Shown here: positions 26,862 to 35,955 of the stretch, in pieces
Layout of the letters: each line of letters opens with the position of its first letter
Numbering within the stretch: the first letter of the stretch is position 1
Assembly: GCA_000500915.1 (NCBI GenBank)
Contig: AYNO01000018.1
Location: forward strand, 1-35,955
Source of the DNA: Rhodobacter sp. CACIA14H1
Lineage (GTDB): Bacteria; Pseudomonadota; Alphaproteobacteria; Rhodobacterales; Rhodobacteraceae
Reading direction: 5' to 3'
Length of the DNA: 35,955 nucleotides
Made by a program: the position numbers and the translations under genes
The notes under the pieces: generated by a model
The model's input: only the letters and a program-made list of their open reading frames with translations
What the model was told of the DNA's origin: nothing
Databases searched by the model: none

Positions 26862-28241
26862 ATGACCACGACACAACAGAAAATCTGCATCATCGGGGCC
26901 GGTCCTGCCGGTCTCGCCATGGCACGCGCCTGTCTGGTGGCGGGCGTCCCCTATGACCAGTTCGACGCACACAGCGATGTGGGCGGGCTCTGGGACATCG
27001 ACCAGCCCGGCTCGCCGATGTATGAAAGCGCGCATTTCATCTCGTCCAAGACCATGTCGGGCTTCGACGGTTTCCCCTTTCCGGCGGATTACCCGGACTA
27101 CCCCTCGCACCGCCAGATCCTGACCTATATCCGCGCCTTCGCGGACCATTGGTCCCTGCGCGACCGCATCCGCTTCTCCACCCGCATCGCCGACATCGAA
27201 AAGCAGGACGAAGGCGACTGGATCGTCACGCTCGATAGCGGCGAACGCCGCCGCTACCTCGGCGTGGTCTGCGCCACCGGCTCGAACTGGCACCCCCGCA
27301 TCCCGGAATTCAAAGGCCATTTCGACGGCGAAATCCGGCATTCCGGCACCTATCGCAGCCCTGACGAATTCAGGGGCAAGCGCGTCATGGTCGTGGGCGC
27401 GGGCAATTCCGGCGTGGACATCGCCTGCGACGCCGCCACCAACGCGGACCGCGCCTTCCTGTCCGTCCGCCGCGGCTACCATTTCGTGCCGAAGCACATC
27501 ATGGGCACACCCACCGATGTCTTCGCCTCCTCCGGCCCGAAGCTGCCGCTCTGGCTGATGCGGATCGTCTTCGGCGGCCTGCTGAAATTCTACGTGGGGG
27601 ATGTCACCCGCGTCGGCTTGCCCAAACCCGACCACAAGCTGCTGGAATCCCACCCCATCCTGAACACGCAGGTCTTGCACCACATGCACCACGGCGACCT
27701 GATCGCCAAACCCGACATCGACCGTCTGGACGGCAACGGCGTCATCTTCAAGGACGGCACGCGCGAGGAACTGGACATGATCCTCCTCGCCACCGGCTAC
27801 ACGCAGGTCCAGCCCTATGCCCGCGACTACTTCCGCTACGAAGGCGGGCGCCCGAACATGTACCTGCAGCTCTTTTCGCGCGAACACCGCAACCTGACCG
27901 CGCCCAGCTTCATCGAAACCAACTCCGGCGCGTTCAAGCTGTTCGACCTCATGGCCTTCGCCATCGCCAACCACATCAAGGACCAGATCGACGGCAAACC
28001 GCAGGCCGCCCAGATGGCCCGCATGATCCGCGAGGATGCGCCCGACCTGACCGGCGGAATCCGCTTCGTCGCGTCGGATCGGCACGCCTCCTATTTCGAC
28101 AGCGACAGCTGGCAGAAATACCTCAAGGGCATCTTCCGCAAGATGGGCTGGACACTGCCCGACAGGCACCCCGCCGTCACGACCAACACCCCGCCGAAAC
28201 CGGGGTCCAATGTCACCTCCTTCAAGATTGCAGCCGAGTAA
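26862..28241 (+). CDS. FAD/NADPH-dependent monooxygenase (FMO-like)
   Basis: Single-component flavin monooxygenase of 459 aa. The FAD-binding Rossmann motif is CIIGAGPAGLAMARACL (about residues 10-26). The NADPH motif is VMVVGAGNSGVDIACD (about 180). Between them lies the family signature in the form FKGHFDGEIRHSGTYRS, and LLATGYTQVQPY is the C-terminal ATGY motif. The signature has Tyr where Baeyer-Villiger enzymes have Trp-Pro/Asp, so the protein is nearer the FMO class, but Baeyer-Villiger activity cannot be excluded. It starts at the ATG at 26862, 33 bases after the FadL-type gene and 10 bases before the dehydrogenase gene. Its substrate is probably the compound imported by the FadL protein. 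Confidence 0.9.
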   Translation: MTTTQQKICIIGAGPAGLAMARACLVAGVPYDQFDAHSDVGGLWDIDQPGSPMYESAHFISSKTMSGFDGFPFPADYPDYPSHRQILTYIRAFADHWSLRDRIRFSTRIADIEKQDEGDWIVTLDSGERRRYLGVVCATGSNWHPRIPEFKGHFDGEIRHSGTYRSPDEFRGKRVMVVGAGNSGVDIACDAATNADRAFLSVRRGYHFVPKHIMGTPTDVFASSGPKLPLWLMRIVFGGLLKFYVGDVTRVGLPKPDHKLLESHPILNTQVLHHMHHGDLIAKPDIDRLDGNGVIFKDGTREELDMILLATGYTQVQPYARDYFRYEGGRPNMYLQLFSREHRNLTAPSFIETNSGAFKLFDLMAFAIANHIKDQIDGKPQAAQMARMIREDAPDLTGGIRFVASDRHASYFDSDSWQKYLKGIFRKMGWTLPDRHPAVTTNTPPKPGSNVTSFKIAAE

Positions 28242-28251
28242 GGACCTCATC

Positions 28252-29058
28252 ATGACCAGAACAGCACTGCTGACCGGTGCGACGGGTGGCCTCGGACAGG
28301 CCATCGCAGCACGGATGGCCGCCGACGGATACCGCCTGATCCTCGTGGATTTCGACGCCACGCGACTGGCTGACATGGCCGCCCGCTATCCGGGGGCCGA
28401 GACGCATGTCCTCGACCAGCGCGATCCCGCCGCCGTGACCCGCTTCTGCGAAGAAGCGATCGAACAGGGCACCTTCGCCGATGTCGCCGTCGTCAATGCG
28501 GGGATGCTGGTGATCGGCAATGTCGCGGACATCTCGCGTCAGGCCATGCTTGACCAGTTGCAGGTGAACCTCGTCTCCGGCGCCCTGATGATCCAGTCCC
28601 TTGCCCGCCGCATGTCGCGCGAACGCAAGGGGCACATCATCGCCACCGTCTCCATGGGCGGGATCGTCTCGCTCAAGGGCAGCGCCACCTATTCGGCGTC
28701 CAAATTCGGCCTGCGCGGCCTGCTCTGGGGCCTGCGGGACGAACTGTCGGCGGATGGCGTGCATGTCACCGGCATCTATCCGGCCGGCATCGACACGCCC
28801 ATGCTCCGGCACGAGGCGCGCAATGGCGGCTCCGCCCTCAACTTCGTCGGTGATCCCGTGACGGTGGATGATGTCGTGGACGCGATCACCGGCGCCCTGC
28901 GCAAACCCCGCCTCGAAGTCTATGTGCCCTATTCCGAAGGGCTCACTGGCCGGATCGCCGGTGCCTGGCCGGGCCTTCTCGCCCGCCTCTACCCCATGCT
29001 GGAACGGATGGGCGAGAAGGGCCGCGCCAAATTCCTGCGGCGCATCGGCGAAGCGTGA
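28252..29058 (+). CDS. Short-chain dehydrogenase/reductase
   Basis: NAD(P)-dependent alcohol/ketone oxidoreductase of the classical SDR fold, 268 aa. The cofactor motif is LLTGATGGLGQAIA (residues 6-19). VVNAGML gives the NAG motif. The catalytic Ser-Tyr-Lys is in TVSMGGIVSLKGSATYSASKFG. An Asp after the second strand (LVDFDATRL) suggests a preference for NAD(H). The ATG at 28252 has AAGGA seven bases upstream; the track ORF begins inside the monooxygenase gene. As the last gene of the AraC-controlled cassette, it probably interconverts the alcohol and ketone forms of the imported substrate. It converges on the aroE-like genes 24 bases away. Confidence 0.92.
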   Translation: MTRTALLTGATGGLGQAIAARMAADGYRLILVDFDATRLADMAARYPGAETHVLDQRDPAAVTRFCEEAIEQGTFADVAVVNAGMLVIGNVADISRQAMLDQLQVNLVSGALMIQSLARRMSRERKGHIIATVSMGGIVSLKGSATYSASKFGLRGLLWGLRDELSADGVHVTGIYPAGIDTPMLRHEARNGGSALNFVGDPVTVDDVVDAITGALRKPRLEVYVPYSEGLTGRIAGAWPGLLARLYPMLERMGEKGRAKFLRRIGEA

Positions 29059-29082
29059 CCTTCGCAGCGGCGGCGCGGGCGC

Positions 29083-29892
29083 TCAGTCCTCCGCGCCGCC
29101 ATAGAGGAAACCCTCGCTCAACTCGATCTGCGGCCGCAGCATGGCCGAACCGGGCATCACGCGGCAGCCGGCAGCCCGCGCCGCCGCGATGAAAGGCGTG
29201 TCCTGCGGGCTGATCACCACATCCGCAACCATGGCCTCCGGCGCAATGCCGTCCAGCGCGACGGGCATCCCCTCGCTTCCGCCCATGCCCACGGATGTCG
29301 CATTCGCAACCAGATCGAACCCCGCCAAGGCATCCGTCCCCACCGCCCCGACCGTCCCGACCGCCAACCCCGTCGCCCGCGTCACCTCCTGCGACAGCGC
29401 CGCAGCCTTCCCCGCATCGCGGTTGGAAAGGACCAGCCCGCCCACCCCCGCACCCGCCAGCGCGAAGGCAATCGCCCGCCCCACGCCGCCCGCGCCCAGG
29501 AGCAGCACGCGCCGCCCCTCCGGCTCGAACCCGCTCGCCCGCAGCCCGCGCAGGAAGCCCAGCCCGTCCAGATTGTGCCCGGTCAGCGTCCCGTCCCCCT
29601 CGCGCCGCACGAAGTTCACCGAACCGGCCTGCTCCGCCGCGTCCGTCCGGCGGTCCACCAGCGCCGCCGCGGCAATCTTGTGCGGCGCGGTGATGCACAG
29701 CCCCCGGATGTTGTCCACCCGCCGCACCAGCGCCAGCGCCGCCGCCAGATCCTCCGGCAGCACGTTCAGCCCCCCGCAGCAGAAATCATGGCCCATCGCG
29801 GCGAAATGCTCGTTGAACAGGATCGGCGCCCGGAAATGCCGGACCGGCGTGCCGACGATGTAGAAAAGGTCCGTCTGTCCCGTGATCTGCAT
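29083..29892 (-). CDS. Shikimate dehydrogenase-like oxidoreductase, copy 1
   Basis: AroE-superfamily NAD(P)-dependent dehydrogenase, 269 aa. The catalytic Lys72 (ITAPHKIA) and Asp109 (GHNLDGLG) are both present, as are the nucleotide-binding LLLGAGGVGRAIAFALA and the C-terminal MLRPQIEL. The substrate-binding Ser-x-Ser of true AroE (HSKSP) is replaced by HFRAP at residues 19-23, so shikimate is not the likely substrate. It is last in the catabolic operon, three bases after its paralogue. The paralogues start alike (ITGQTDLFYIVGTPVRH and ITGKTAVMLMLADPVSH). The real aroE for aromatic synthesis is expected elsewhere. Confidence 0.85.
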   Translation of the reverse strand: MQITGQTDLFYIVGTPVRHFRAPILFNEHFAAMGHDFCCGGLNVLPEDLAAALALVRRVDNIRGLCITAPHKIAAAALVDRRTDAAEQAGSVNFVRREGDGTLTGHNLDGLGFLRGLRASGFEPEGRRVLLLGAGGVGRAIAFALAGAGVGGLVLSNRDAGKAAALSQEVTRATGLAVGTVGAVGTDALAGFDLVANATSVGMGGSEGMPVALDGIAPEAMVADVVISPQDTPFIAAARAAGCRVMPGSAMLRPQIELSEGFLYGGAED

Positions 29893-29895
29893 CGC

Positions 29896-30702
29896 TCACC
29901 CCTCCAACAGGCCAAAGAATTCCGCCACCAGCGCGGGCTGGGGCTTCAACATCTCCGCCCCGCCGATCACGGGGCACCCCCGCGCTGCGGCCTCTGCCAG
30001 CAGCCGGGTCATCGCGGGCTGGACGATCACCTCGGCAACGGTGGTCCGGTCCTCCAGCCCCGTCAGGTCCAGCGGTAGCGGCTCGTCCGGTTTCATGCCC
30101 AGCGACGTTCCGTTCACCACGAGGTCCGCCCGCGCCACCGACCCCGCATCCGCCATGGCAACGCGACACCCCGGCACCGCGCTGCGCAACTCTGCGGCCA
30201 GCGCCTCGGCCTTCGCGCGGTCGCGGTTCATCAGGTCCAGCCCCGCCACCCCCGCCTCTGCCAGCGCAAAGGCGATGGCCCGTCCCACGCCCCCCGTCCC
30301 GCACAGCAGCGCCTGCCGCCCCGCCGGATCGAACCCGTTGGCCCGCAGACCGCCAAGGAACCCGGCGCCGTCCGTATTCGTGCCCGTCAGCGTGCCGTCT
30401 GCATTGCGCCGGACGAAGTTGGTCGCCCCCATCCGCCGCGCCACGGGCGTCAGGTCATCGACCAGCGACCATGCCGCCACCTTGTGCGGGATCGTTATGC
30501 CCAGCCCCGCCACGTTCCGCATCCGCCGCACGGCCTGCAGCATCCCGTCCAGATCGGCAGGCGCCACATGGATCGGCAGGATCACCGCATCCAGCCCCAG
30601 TGCGGCAAAACTGTCATTGATCAGCGCGGTCCCGCGGATATGCGACACGGGATCGGCCAGCATCAGCATGACCGCGGTCTTTCCGGTAATCGGCCCCGTC
30701 AT
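29896..30702 (-). CDS. Shikimate dehydrogenase-like oxidoreductase, copy 2
   Basis: Paralogue of the preceding gene, 268 aa. It keeps Lys74 (ITIPHKVA), Asp111 (GTNTDGAGFLGGL), the nucleotide-binding LLCGTGGVGRAIAFALA and MLKPQPAL. The segment that should hold the two substrate-binding serines reads HIRGT (residues 21-25), different both from AroE and from copy 1. The two proteins therefore probably act on related but distinct alicyclic or hydroxy-acid intermediates, or form a heteromer. It starts three bases after the aldehyde-dehydrogenase stop and ends three bases before copy 1, so the three are co-translated. Divergence between the copies is large, so the duplication is old. Confidence 0.85.
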   Translation of the reverse strand: MTGPITGKTAVMLMLADPVSHIRGTALINDSFAALGLDAVILPIHVAPADLDGMLQAVRRMRNVAGLGITIPHKVAAWSLVDDLTPVARRMGATNFVRRNADGTLTGTNTDGAGFLGGLRANGFDPAGRQALLCGTGGVGRAIAFALAEAGVAGLDLMNRDRAKAEALAAELRSAVPGCRVAMADAGSVARADLVVNGTSLGMKPDEPLPLDLTGLEDRTTVAEVIVQPAMTRLLAEAAARGCPVIGGAEMLKPQPALVAEFFGLLEG

Positions 30703-30705
30703 GCG

Positions 30706-32142
30706 TCACCCCTTCCGCGTGACAAGCCGCGTTTCCAGATAGGCGTCCAGCGCCTCCGACCCGCCCTCGGTCCCATGGCCCGACTCCTTCATCCCGCCGA
30801 ACGGGATTTCCGGCAGCGCCAGCCCCAGATGGTTGATGGACAGCATCCCCGCCTCCACCTCCGCGCCCAGCCGTGTCGCCGTGGCCGTGTCGCGGGTGAA
30901 GGCAAAGGCCGCCAGCGCGAAGGGCAGGCGGTTCGCCTCGGCAATCGCGTCCTCCAGCGCGGAAAAGCGGTTCACGATGGCGACCGGACCGAAAGGCTCC
31001 TCGTTCATGATCCGCGCCGTGACGGGCACATCGGCCAGCACCGTGGGCGCATAGAACCACCCCTCGTTCCCGATGCGCCGTCCCCCCGCCAGCAGCCGCG
31101 CCCCGTGGTCCACGGCATCGGCCACCAGCGCCTCCAGCGCCGGTATCCGCCGTTCGTTGGCCAGCGGCCCCATCTCCGTGTCGGGGTCCATCCCGTTGCC
31201 CACCCGCAACCGCTGCGCCGCCTCGGCGAAACGGGCGGCAAAGGCATCCGCCAGCGGCTCCTGCACAAGGAAACGGGTCGGCGCCACGCAGACCTGCCCC
31301 GCATTGCGGAACTTGTTGGGAATGATCGTCGCTGCCGCAAGGTCAAGGTCCGCATCCGCCGTGATGATGACCGGCGCATGTCCGCCCAGCTCCATCGTCG
31401 CCCGCTTCATATGCGCACCGGCCAGCGCGGCCAGATGCTTGCCGACAGGCGTCGATCCCGTGAAGCTCACCTTCCGGATGACCGGATGCGGGATCAGGTA
31501 TTCCGAAATCTCGGCCGGAACGCCGAAGACAAGGTTGGCCACCCCCGCCGGCAGCCCCGCATCGGCAAAGGCGCGCAGCAGTTCCGCCGGACTCGCAGGC
31601 GTTTCCTCGGGCGCCTTCACGATGATCGAACAGCCCGCCGCCAGCGCCGCCGACAGCTTGCGCACCACCTGGTTGATGGGAAAGTTCCACGGCGTAAAGG
31701 CCGCAACCGGCCCGACCGGCAGCTTCAGCGTCATCTGCAGCACATCGGGCGCCCGCGACGGGATCACCTGCCCGTAGGCCCTCTGCGCCTCGCCTGCGAA
31801 CCAGTCGATGATATCGGCCCCCGCCAGCGTCTCCAGCCGCGCCTGCGCCAGCGGCTTGCCATTCTCGCGCACCATGAGCGTGGCCACATCCTCGGCCCGC
31901 GCCCGCAGGATATCCGCCGCCTTGCGCATCAGCTTCGCGCGGTCATGGGCCGGGGTCAGCCGCCAGACATGGAACCCCCGATCCGCCGCCGCCAGCGCGG
32001 CATCCAGATCGCCGCGCCCCGCATGGGCCACCGTCCCGATCCTGCCGCCCGTGGCAGGGTCCAGCACCGGAATGACCCGTCCGTCCGATGCGGGCCGCCA
32101 GACGCCGTCGATGTAAAGCAGGGTATCGGGATAGGGGATCAT
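30706..32142 (-). CDS. NAD(P)-dependent aldehyde dehydrogenase
   Basis: Oxidises an aldehyde to the acid; 478 aa, typical of the succinate-semialdehyde dehydrogenase-like subgroup. It carries the cofactor/substrate loop [10 protein letters not shown], the Rossmann [12 protein letters not shown], the general-base Glu in MELGGHAP and the nucleophile Cys in [20 protein letters not shown] and [11 protein letters not shown] lie near the C-terminus. The similarity to GabD-type enzymes is general and does not fix the substrate. Its ATG overlaps the stop of the crotonase/dehydrogenase fusion (ATGA), and it is followed after three bases by an aroE-like gene, placing it firmly in the catabolic operon. 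Confidence 0.93.
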   Translation of the reverse strand: MIPYPDTLLYIDGVWRPASDGRVIPVLDPATGGRIGTVAHAGRGDLDAALAAADRGFHVWRLTPAHDRAKLMRKAADILRARAEDVATLMVRENGKPLAQARLETLAGADIIDWFAGEAQRAYGQVIPSRAPDVLQMTLKLPVGPVAAFTPWNFPINQVVRKLSAALAAGCSIIVKAPEETPASPAELLRAFADAGLPAGVANLVFGVPAEISEYLIPHPVIRKVSFTGSTPVGKHLAALAGAHMKRATMELGGHAPVIITADADLDLAAATIIPNKFRNAGQVCVAPTRFLVQEPLADAFAARFAEAAQRLRVGNGMDPDTEMGPLANERRIPALEALVADAVDHGARLLAGGRRIGNEGWFYAPTVLADVPVTARIMNEEPFGPVAIVNRFSALEDAIAEANRLPFALAAFAFTRDTATATRLGAEVEAGMLSINHLGLALPEIPFGGMKESGHGTEGGSEALDAYLETRLVTRKG

Positions 32143-34081
32143 CGCTTTGCCTTCCTGTCGCTCTGGAACATCGGCCCGCCCTTGCCGCGCGGAAAGCCGT
32201 AGCCATGCACCTGCACGAGGTCGATATCCGCCGGACCCGCCGCGATGCCCTCGGCAAGGATCGCCCGCCCTTCCGCCGCCATGGCGCCCACCAGCCGGTC
32301 CACGATCTCTGCCGCAGCCAGACCCGGCCCCGACCCCGCCAGCGGCGCAATGATCCGCGCCGCCTCGGGCGACGGGCGCGGCGTCCGGTCGCCGGGGAAA
32401 TAGTCATACCAGCCGCCGCCCGTCTTCATACCCTTCCGTCCCGCCCGCACCAGCAGGTCGCCGGGTGTTTCCGGCACATCCTCGCCCCGCGCCCGCGCCG
32501 CCTCGCGGTTCATGAAACTGATGTCCAGCCCCGCCATGTCCTGCATCTCGAACGGCCCCATCGCATAGCCGAAACCGCGCATCGCCGCGTCGATATCGGC
32601 ATGGCCCACGCCCTCGCGCAGCATCGCCTCGGCCTCGGCGCGATACCGCTTCAGGATGCGGTTGCCGATGAATCCCTCGCAGATGCCCGCCCGCACCGGC
32701 ACCTTCCCCAGCTTCCGCGCCAGATCGAAGGCCGTGGCCAGAACCGTCAGGCCGGTCCCCGGCAACGGGATGACCTCAAGCAGTTTCATCACCTGCGCCG
32801 GGCTGAAGAAATGCAGCCCGATGAACCGCTCCGGCCCCGCCAACCCCTCCGCGATCAGCCGCGGATCGATGTAGGATGTATTCGTGGCAAGGATCGTATC
32901 AGCCCGGCAAAGGCGGACCAGTTCCGCAAAGACCCCGCGCTTCACCGCCAGATCCTCGAACACCGCCTCCACGACCAGATCGCAACCCGCCAGCCCGTCC
33001 AGCCCGACACAGCCCGTCACACCGGCCATCCGTTCCGCCGCGACCGCCTCCGTCACCGTCCCGCGCTTTACCGCCGCGTCGAAGATCGCCCCGACCGCGC
33101 CCATGCCCCGCTCCAGCGCCGCCCCGTCGCGTTCGGACAGGATGACCCGCAGGCCCGCCATGCGGAAGGCGGCGGCGATGCCGCTTCCCATCGTCCCGCC
33201 CCCCACGACGCCGACCGTCTCCACCCGCTGCGGGTCCACCCCGCGCAGATCGGCCGGACGCGCCGCCGCCCGTTCCGCAAAGAACAGGTGCCGCAGGGCC
33301 GCCGCCTCGTCCGACGCCTTCAGGGCAAGGAAGATCTCCCGCTCGTTCCGCAGCCCTTCGGCCACACCCTGCTCCACCCCGTGCCGCACGGCCCGCAACG
33401 CGGCAGGCGGCGCGGATTGCCCCTTCGCCCCCTTGGCGATGCGGGCGGCCGCCGCCTCCCAGAAGACCGCGCCGGGATCGGGCAGGGGGCGAAGTCCCGC
33501 CGGCTGCCGCGCCCCCGGAAGCGAGGCCGCAAATTCCACCGCACCCGCCGTCAGATCCCCCTCGATGACGCGGTCCACCCAGCCCGGCCCGCGCGGCCCG
33601 CTCGGTGTCCAGCTATGTCGCGCTCCGCGATCACCGGTATGGCCGCCGCCAGCCCGATCAGACGCGGCAGCCTTTGCGTGCCCCCCGCCCCGGGAATGAT
33701 GCCCAGCGTCACCTCGGGCAGGCCCATCGTCGCCCCGCGTGCCGCGACGCGGTAATGGCACCCCAGCGCCAGTTCCAGCCCGCCACCCAGCGCCTGCCCG
33801 TGGATCGCCGCAACCCACGGCTTCGCCGCCCCCTCGATCCGCGCGATCAGCTCGGGCAGGACCGGCGGCTCCGGCGGGCGGTCGAATTCCGCGATATCCG
33901 CCCCCCCGACAAACAGCTTCCCCGCCCCCCGCAGCACGATGGCCGCAACCGCCGGGTCGGCCTCCAGCGCACCCGCCAGTTCCAGAAGCCGCGCCCGCAC
34001 GGCCGTCTTCAGGGCATTCACGGGCGGGTTGTCGATGGTCAGGACGGCAACGCTGCCGTGACGCTCCACTATGACGGTCAT
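32139..34081 (-). pseudogene. FadJ/FadB-like enoyl-CoA hydratase / 3-hydroxyacyl-CoA dehydrogenase, frameshifted as sequenced
   Basis: Fusion enzyme for two beta-oxidation steps. The crotonase domain starts at 34081 ([20 protein letters not shown]) with both catalytic glutamates ([30 protein letters not shown]). It runs out of frame after [14 protein letters not shown] and would stop at 33551. The adjoining frame resumes at [14 protein letters not shown] and carries the dehydrogenase domain: VGVVGGGTMGSGIAAAF, NTSYIDPR, the catalytic His of GLHFFSPAQVMKLLEV, and GFIGNRILKRY. One extra G in the run region 33578-33600 would join them into about 647 aa, a normal length. With ubiE, this is the second gene missing one G, so sequencing error is a serious possibility. 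It overlaps the aldehyde-dehydrogenase start by four bases. Confidence 0.88.
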
Positions 34082-34114
34082 CTCTGTCTTTCCTGCGTAT
34101 GGCTTCCGCGGCGC

Positions 34115-35371
34115 TCAGGCCGTCGCGCCCTCTAGGTCCAGTCCGGCGGCAGGGGCAACATCGCGGCAGGCGATCACCCCCTGCGCCACCAGCGCATCGA
34201 TCCGCGCCGGATCGAACCCCAGCACATCCCGCAGCACCGCCCGCGTATCCTCGCCCAGCAGCGGCGGCGCCTTCGGCCTGTGCCCCTCCTGCGCCGCCAG
34301 TCCCTGCGCGGGCCGGATCAGCGACACGGGCCCCAGCTCCGGATGCTCCAGCGTCTGGATCACCCCCCGCTCCACCACCGATTTCGCCTGCAGCGCCTCG
34401 GCAACCGACTTCACCGGTCCGGCGGGCACATCGGCGGCCAGACAGGCCGCCAGCCAATGCGCCATCGGGCGGCGCTCCACGATGGCCTGTATCGTGTCCA
34501 GCAGGTCCTGCCGGTGCAGCGCCCGCTGGTGCGACGTGACATAGCGGGTATCGCGGGCAAGATCGGGGCGATCGATCACCTGCTCGCAGAAATCCGCGAA
34601 CATCCGGTCATTCCCCACCGCCAGCGCAAAGGGCCCGTCCGATGCCGTGAAAAGCTGGTAGGGCACCACCGTCGGATGCGCATTGCCATAGCGCGTCGCC
34701 TCCACACCGGCGTTCAGATAGGCCGTCCCCACGTTGATCAGCAGGTTCAGCGTCGAATCCAGCAGCGCCACGTCGATGAACTGGCCCAGCCCCGTTTCCC
34801 GCCGCTGGTACAGCGCCGCCAGCACCGACTGCGTCGCCACCATGCCCGCCACCACATCCGTGAAGGCCACGCCCAGCCGGTTCGGCGGCCCGTCCGCCGC
34901 GCCGGTGATCGACATCAGCCCGCTTTCCGCCTGCATGATGAAATCATAACCCGGCCGCGTCGCCTCCGGCCCCGTCTGCCCGTAGCCCGAGATCGAACAA
35001 TAGACGATCCCCGGATTGATCCGGCGCAGGTCGTCATAGCCGATGCCCAGCCGGTCCACCGTTCCGGCGCGGAAATTCTCCACCACCACATCCGCCCGCG
35101 CCGCAAGCTCCAGAACGATCGCCTTCCCCTCCGGCGCCTTCAGGTCCAGCGCGATGCTCTGCTTGCCGCGATTGGCACAGAGGTAATACGTGCTGATCCC
35201 CTTGTAACTCGGCACCGACCAGGCCCGCGTGTCGTCTCCGCCCCGGATGTTCTCGATCTTCCAGACCTCGGCCCCCATGTCCGCAAGGCTCATGGTCGTC
35301 CACGGTCCGGCAAGGACCCGGGTGAGGTCCAGCACCTTGATGCCTTCCAGCGGCAGGGTCTGCATCGTCAT
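34115..35371 (-). CDS. CaiB/BaiF (family III) CoA-transferase
   Basis: Moves CoA between carboxylic acids and would activate the substrate acid of this operon. The 418 aa begin [31 protein letters not shown], the typical family start. [19 protein letters not shown] follows, and the catalytic Asp in [15 protein letters not shown]. GGHxxxY-type substrate regions are not diagnostic of the substrate. The start may be the ATG at 35371 or the second ATG at 35365; GGAGG is three or nine bases away, respectively. It lies 33 bases upstream of the fusion gene and 19 bases downstream of the ABC ATPase, so import, activation and breakdown genes are co-transcribed. Confidence 0.93.
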   Translation of the reverse strand: MTMQTLPLEGIKVLDLTRVLAGPWTTMSLADMGAEVWKIENIRGGDDTRAWSVPSYKGISTYYLCANRGKQSIALDLKAPEGKAIVLELAARADVVVENFRAGTVDRLGIGYDDLRRINPGIVYCSISGYGQTGPEATRPGYDFIMQAESGLMSITGAADGPPNRLGVAFTDVVAGMVATQSVLAALYQRRETGLGQFIDVALLDSTLNLLINVGTAYLNAGVEATRYGNAHPTVVPYQLFTASDGPFALAVGNDRMFADFCEQVIDRPDLARDTRYVTSHQRALHRQDLLDTIQAIVERRPMAHWLAACLAADVPAGPVKSVAEALQAKSVVERGVIQTLEHPELGPVSLIRPAQGLAAQEGHRPKAPPLLGEDTRAVLRDVLGFDPARIDALVAQGVIACRDVAPAAGLDLEGATA

Positions 35372-35390
35372 GGTCCTCCCTCGTTACGTC

Positions 35391-35955
35391 TCAGCCGGTC
35401 GCTGCCAGACCCGTTTCCCGGGCACTTGGAAAATGGCAGGCGACGGCATGTCCTCCGTCCCTGTCGGCCAGCGGCGGTTCCAGTGTGGCGCAGACCGGCT
35501 GCGCGATCGGGCAGCGCGTCCGGAAACGGCAGCCCGACGGCGGGTTGATCGGGCTGGGCACATCGCCCTTCAGCACGATGCGGGCGCGGCTGCGTTCGCG
35601 CGGCGGATCGGCCAGCGGCACCGCCGACATCAGCGCCTGCGTGTACGGGTGCAGCGGCGCGGAATAGAGCTGCCGCTTCTCCGCCACCTCGACGATCTTG
35701 CCCAGATACATCACCGCCACCCGGTCCGAGATGTGCTGCACCACCGACAGGTCATGCGCGATGAAGACGAAGGCGGTGCCGAACTCCCGCTGGATGTCCT
35801 TCAGCAGGTTCAGGACCCCCGCCTGCACCGAAACATCCAGCGCCGATACCGGCTCGTCCAGCACCAGAAGATCGGGCCGCAGCGCCAGCGCGCGGGCGAT
35901 CACCACCCGCTGCCTCTGCCCGCCCGACAGCGCGTGCGGATAGCGGTCCGCATGT
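35391..35955 (-). CDS. Oligopeptide/dipeptide-type ABC transporter ATPase (5' part outside window)
   Basis: C-terminal 188 codons of an OppF/DppF-type ATP-binding subunit. The frame is open to the right edge, earlier than the track's start. It has the ABC signature ([11 protein letters not shown]), Walker B ([12 protein letters not shown]) and the switch His ([12 protein letters not shown]). The C-terminal oligopeptide-transporter extension carries [13 protein letters not shown] and [15 protein letters not shown]. The Walker A half is beyond the window. It would energise import through permeases probably encoded further right on the same strand. In such operons the imported solute need not be a peptide. 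It ends 19 bases before the CoA-transferase gene. Confidence 0.93.
   Translation of the reverse strand, partial: HADRYPHALSGGQRQRVVIARALALRPDLLVLDEPVSALDVSVQAGVLNLLKDIQREFGTAFVFIAHDLSVVQHISDRVAVMYLGKIVEVAEKRQLYSAPLHPYTQALMSAVPLADPPRERSRARIVLKGDVPSPINPPSGCRFRTRCPIAQPVCATLEPPLADRDGGHAVACHFPSARETGLAATG

Noticed and set aside
32139-34457. Track frame of 772 aa as a single intact protein
   Set aside because: The first 290 or so residues are the crotonase domain read in the wrong frame (Gly/Ala/Arg-rich, no motifs); the true hydratase start is at 34081 in another frame.

Overview
The window is GC-rich DNA (about two thirds G+C by eye) from an alphaproteobacterium, most probably a Rhodobacteraceae member of the Rhodobacter/Gemmobacter/Tabrizicola/Paracoccus type. 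This rests on the order ubiB-ubiE / mutM - enoyl-CoA hydratase - rpsT - dnaA - dnaN - recF - gyrB and on the protein sequences themselves. No database search was possible, so genus-level placement is inference.

Bases 1-13,300 are the chromosomal housekeeping block. ubiB (cut by the window edge) and ubiE (frameshifted as sequenced) are on the minus strand. Divergent from them run mutM, a crotonase, rpsT with an intrinsic terminator, dnaA, a small secreted protein, dnaN, a foreign-looking NYN-domain gene placed between dnaN and recF, recF, a VOC protein, a LysE-type exporter and gyrB with its own promoter. Bases 13,270-18,090 hold a truncated haemoglobin, tRNA-Arg(CCT), a YefM-YoeB toxin-antitoxin pair whose toxin carries an in-frame amber stop before its catalytic tail, a candidate minus-strand small RNA, a LacI-type regulator, a tiny membrane protein, mtaB, dapF and tRNA-Lys(TTT).

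Bases 18,260-24,460 are an accessory efflux region. It has an RND pump with its lipoprotein adaptor, a divergent TetR regulator with a 15-bp inverted operator, a second paralogous TetR gene tail-to-tail with the first and with a related operator, and an unrecognised membrane protein. Bases 24,550-29,060 hold an AraC-type regulator divergent from a FadL-type outer-membrane protein, a flavin monooxygenase and a short-chain dehydrogenase. This looks like an uptake-and-oxidation cassette for a hydrophobic compound.

Bases 29,083-35,955 form one tight minus-strand operon: an oligopeptide-type ABC ATPase (cut by the edge), a CaiB-type CoA-transferase, a crotonase/3-hydroxyacyl-CoA dehydrogenase fusion (frameshifted as sequenced), an aldehyde dehydrogenase and two tandem shikimate-dehydrogenase-like proteins. 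Both dehydrogenase-like proteins lack the shikimate-binding serines. The set reads as import, CoA activation and beta-oxidation-like breakdown of an unidentified acid, and is the best candidate here for an undescribed pathway. Two genes (ubiE and the fusion) each look one G short, so base-calling errors should be excluded before either is called a true pseudogene.
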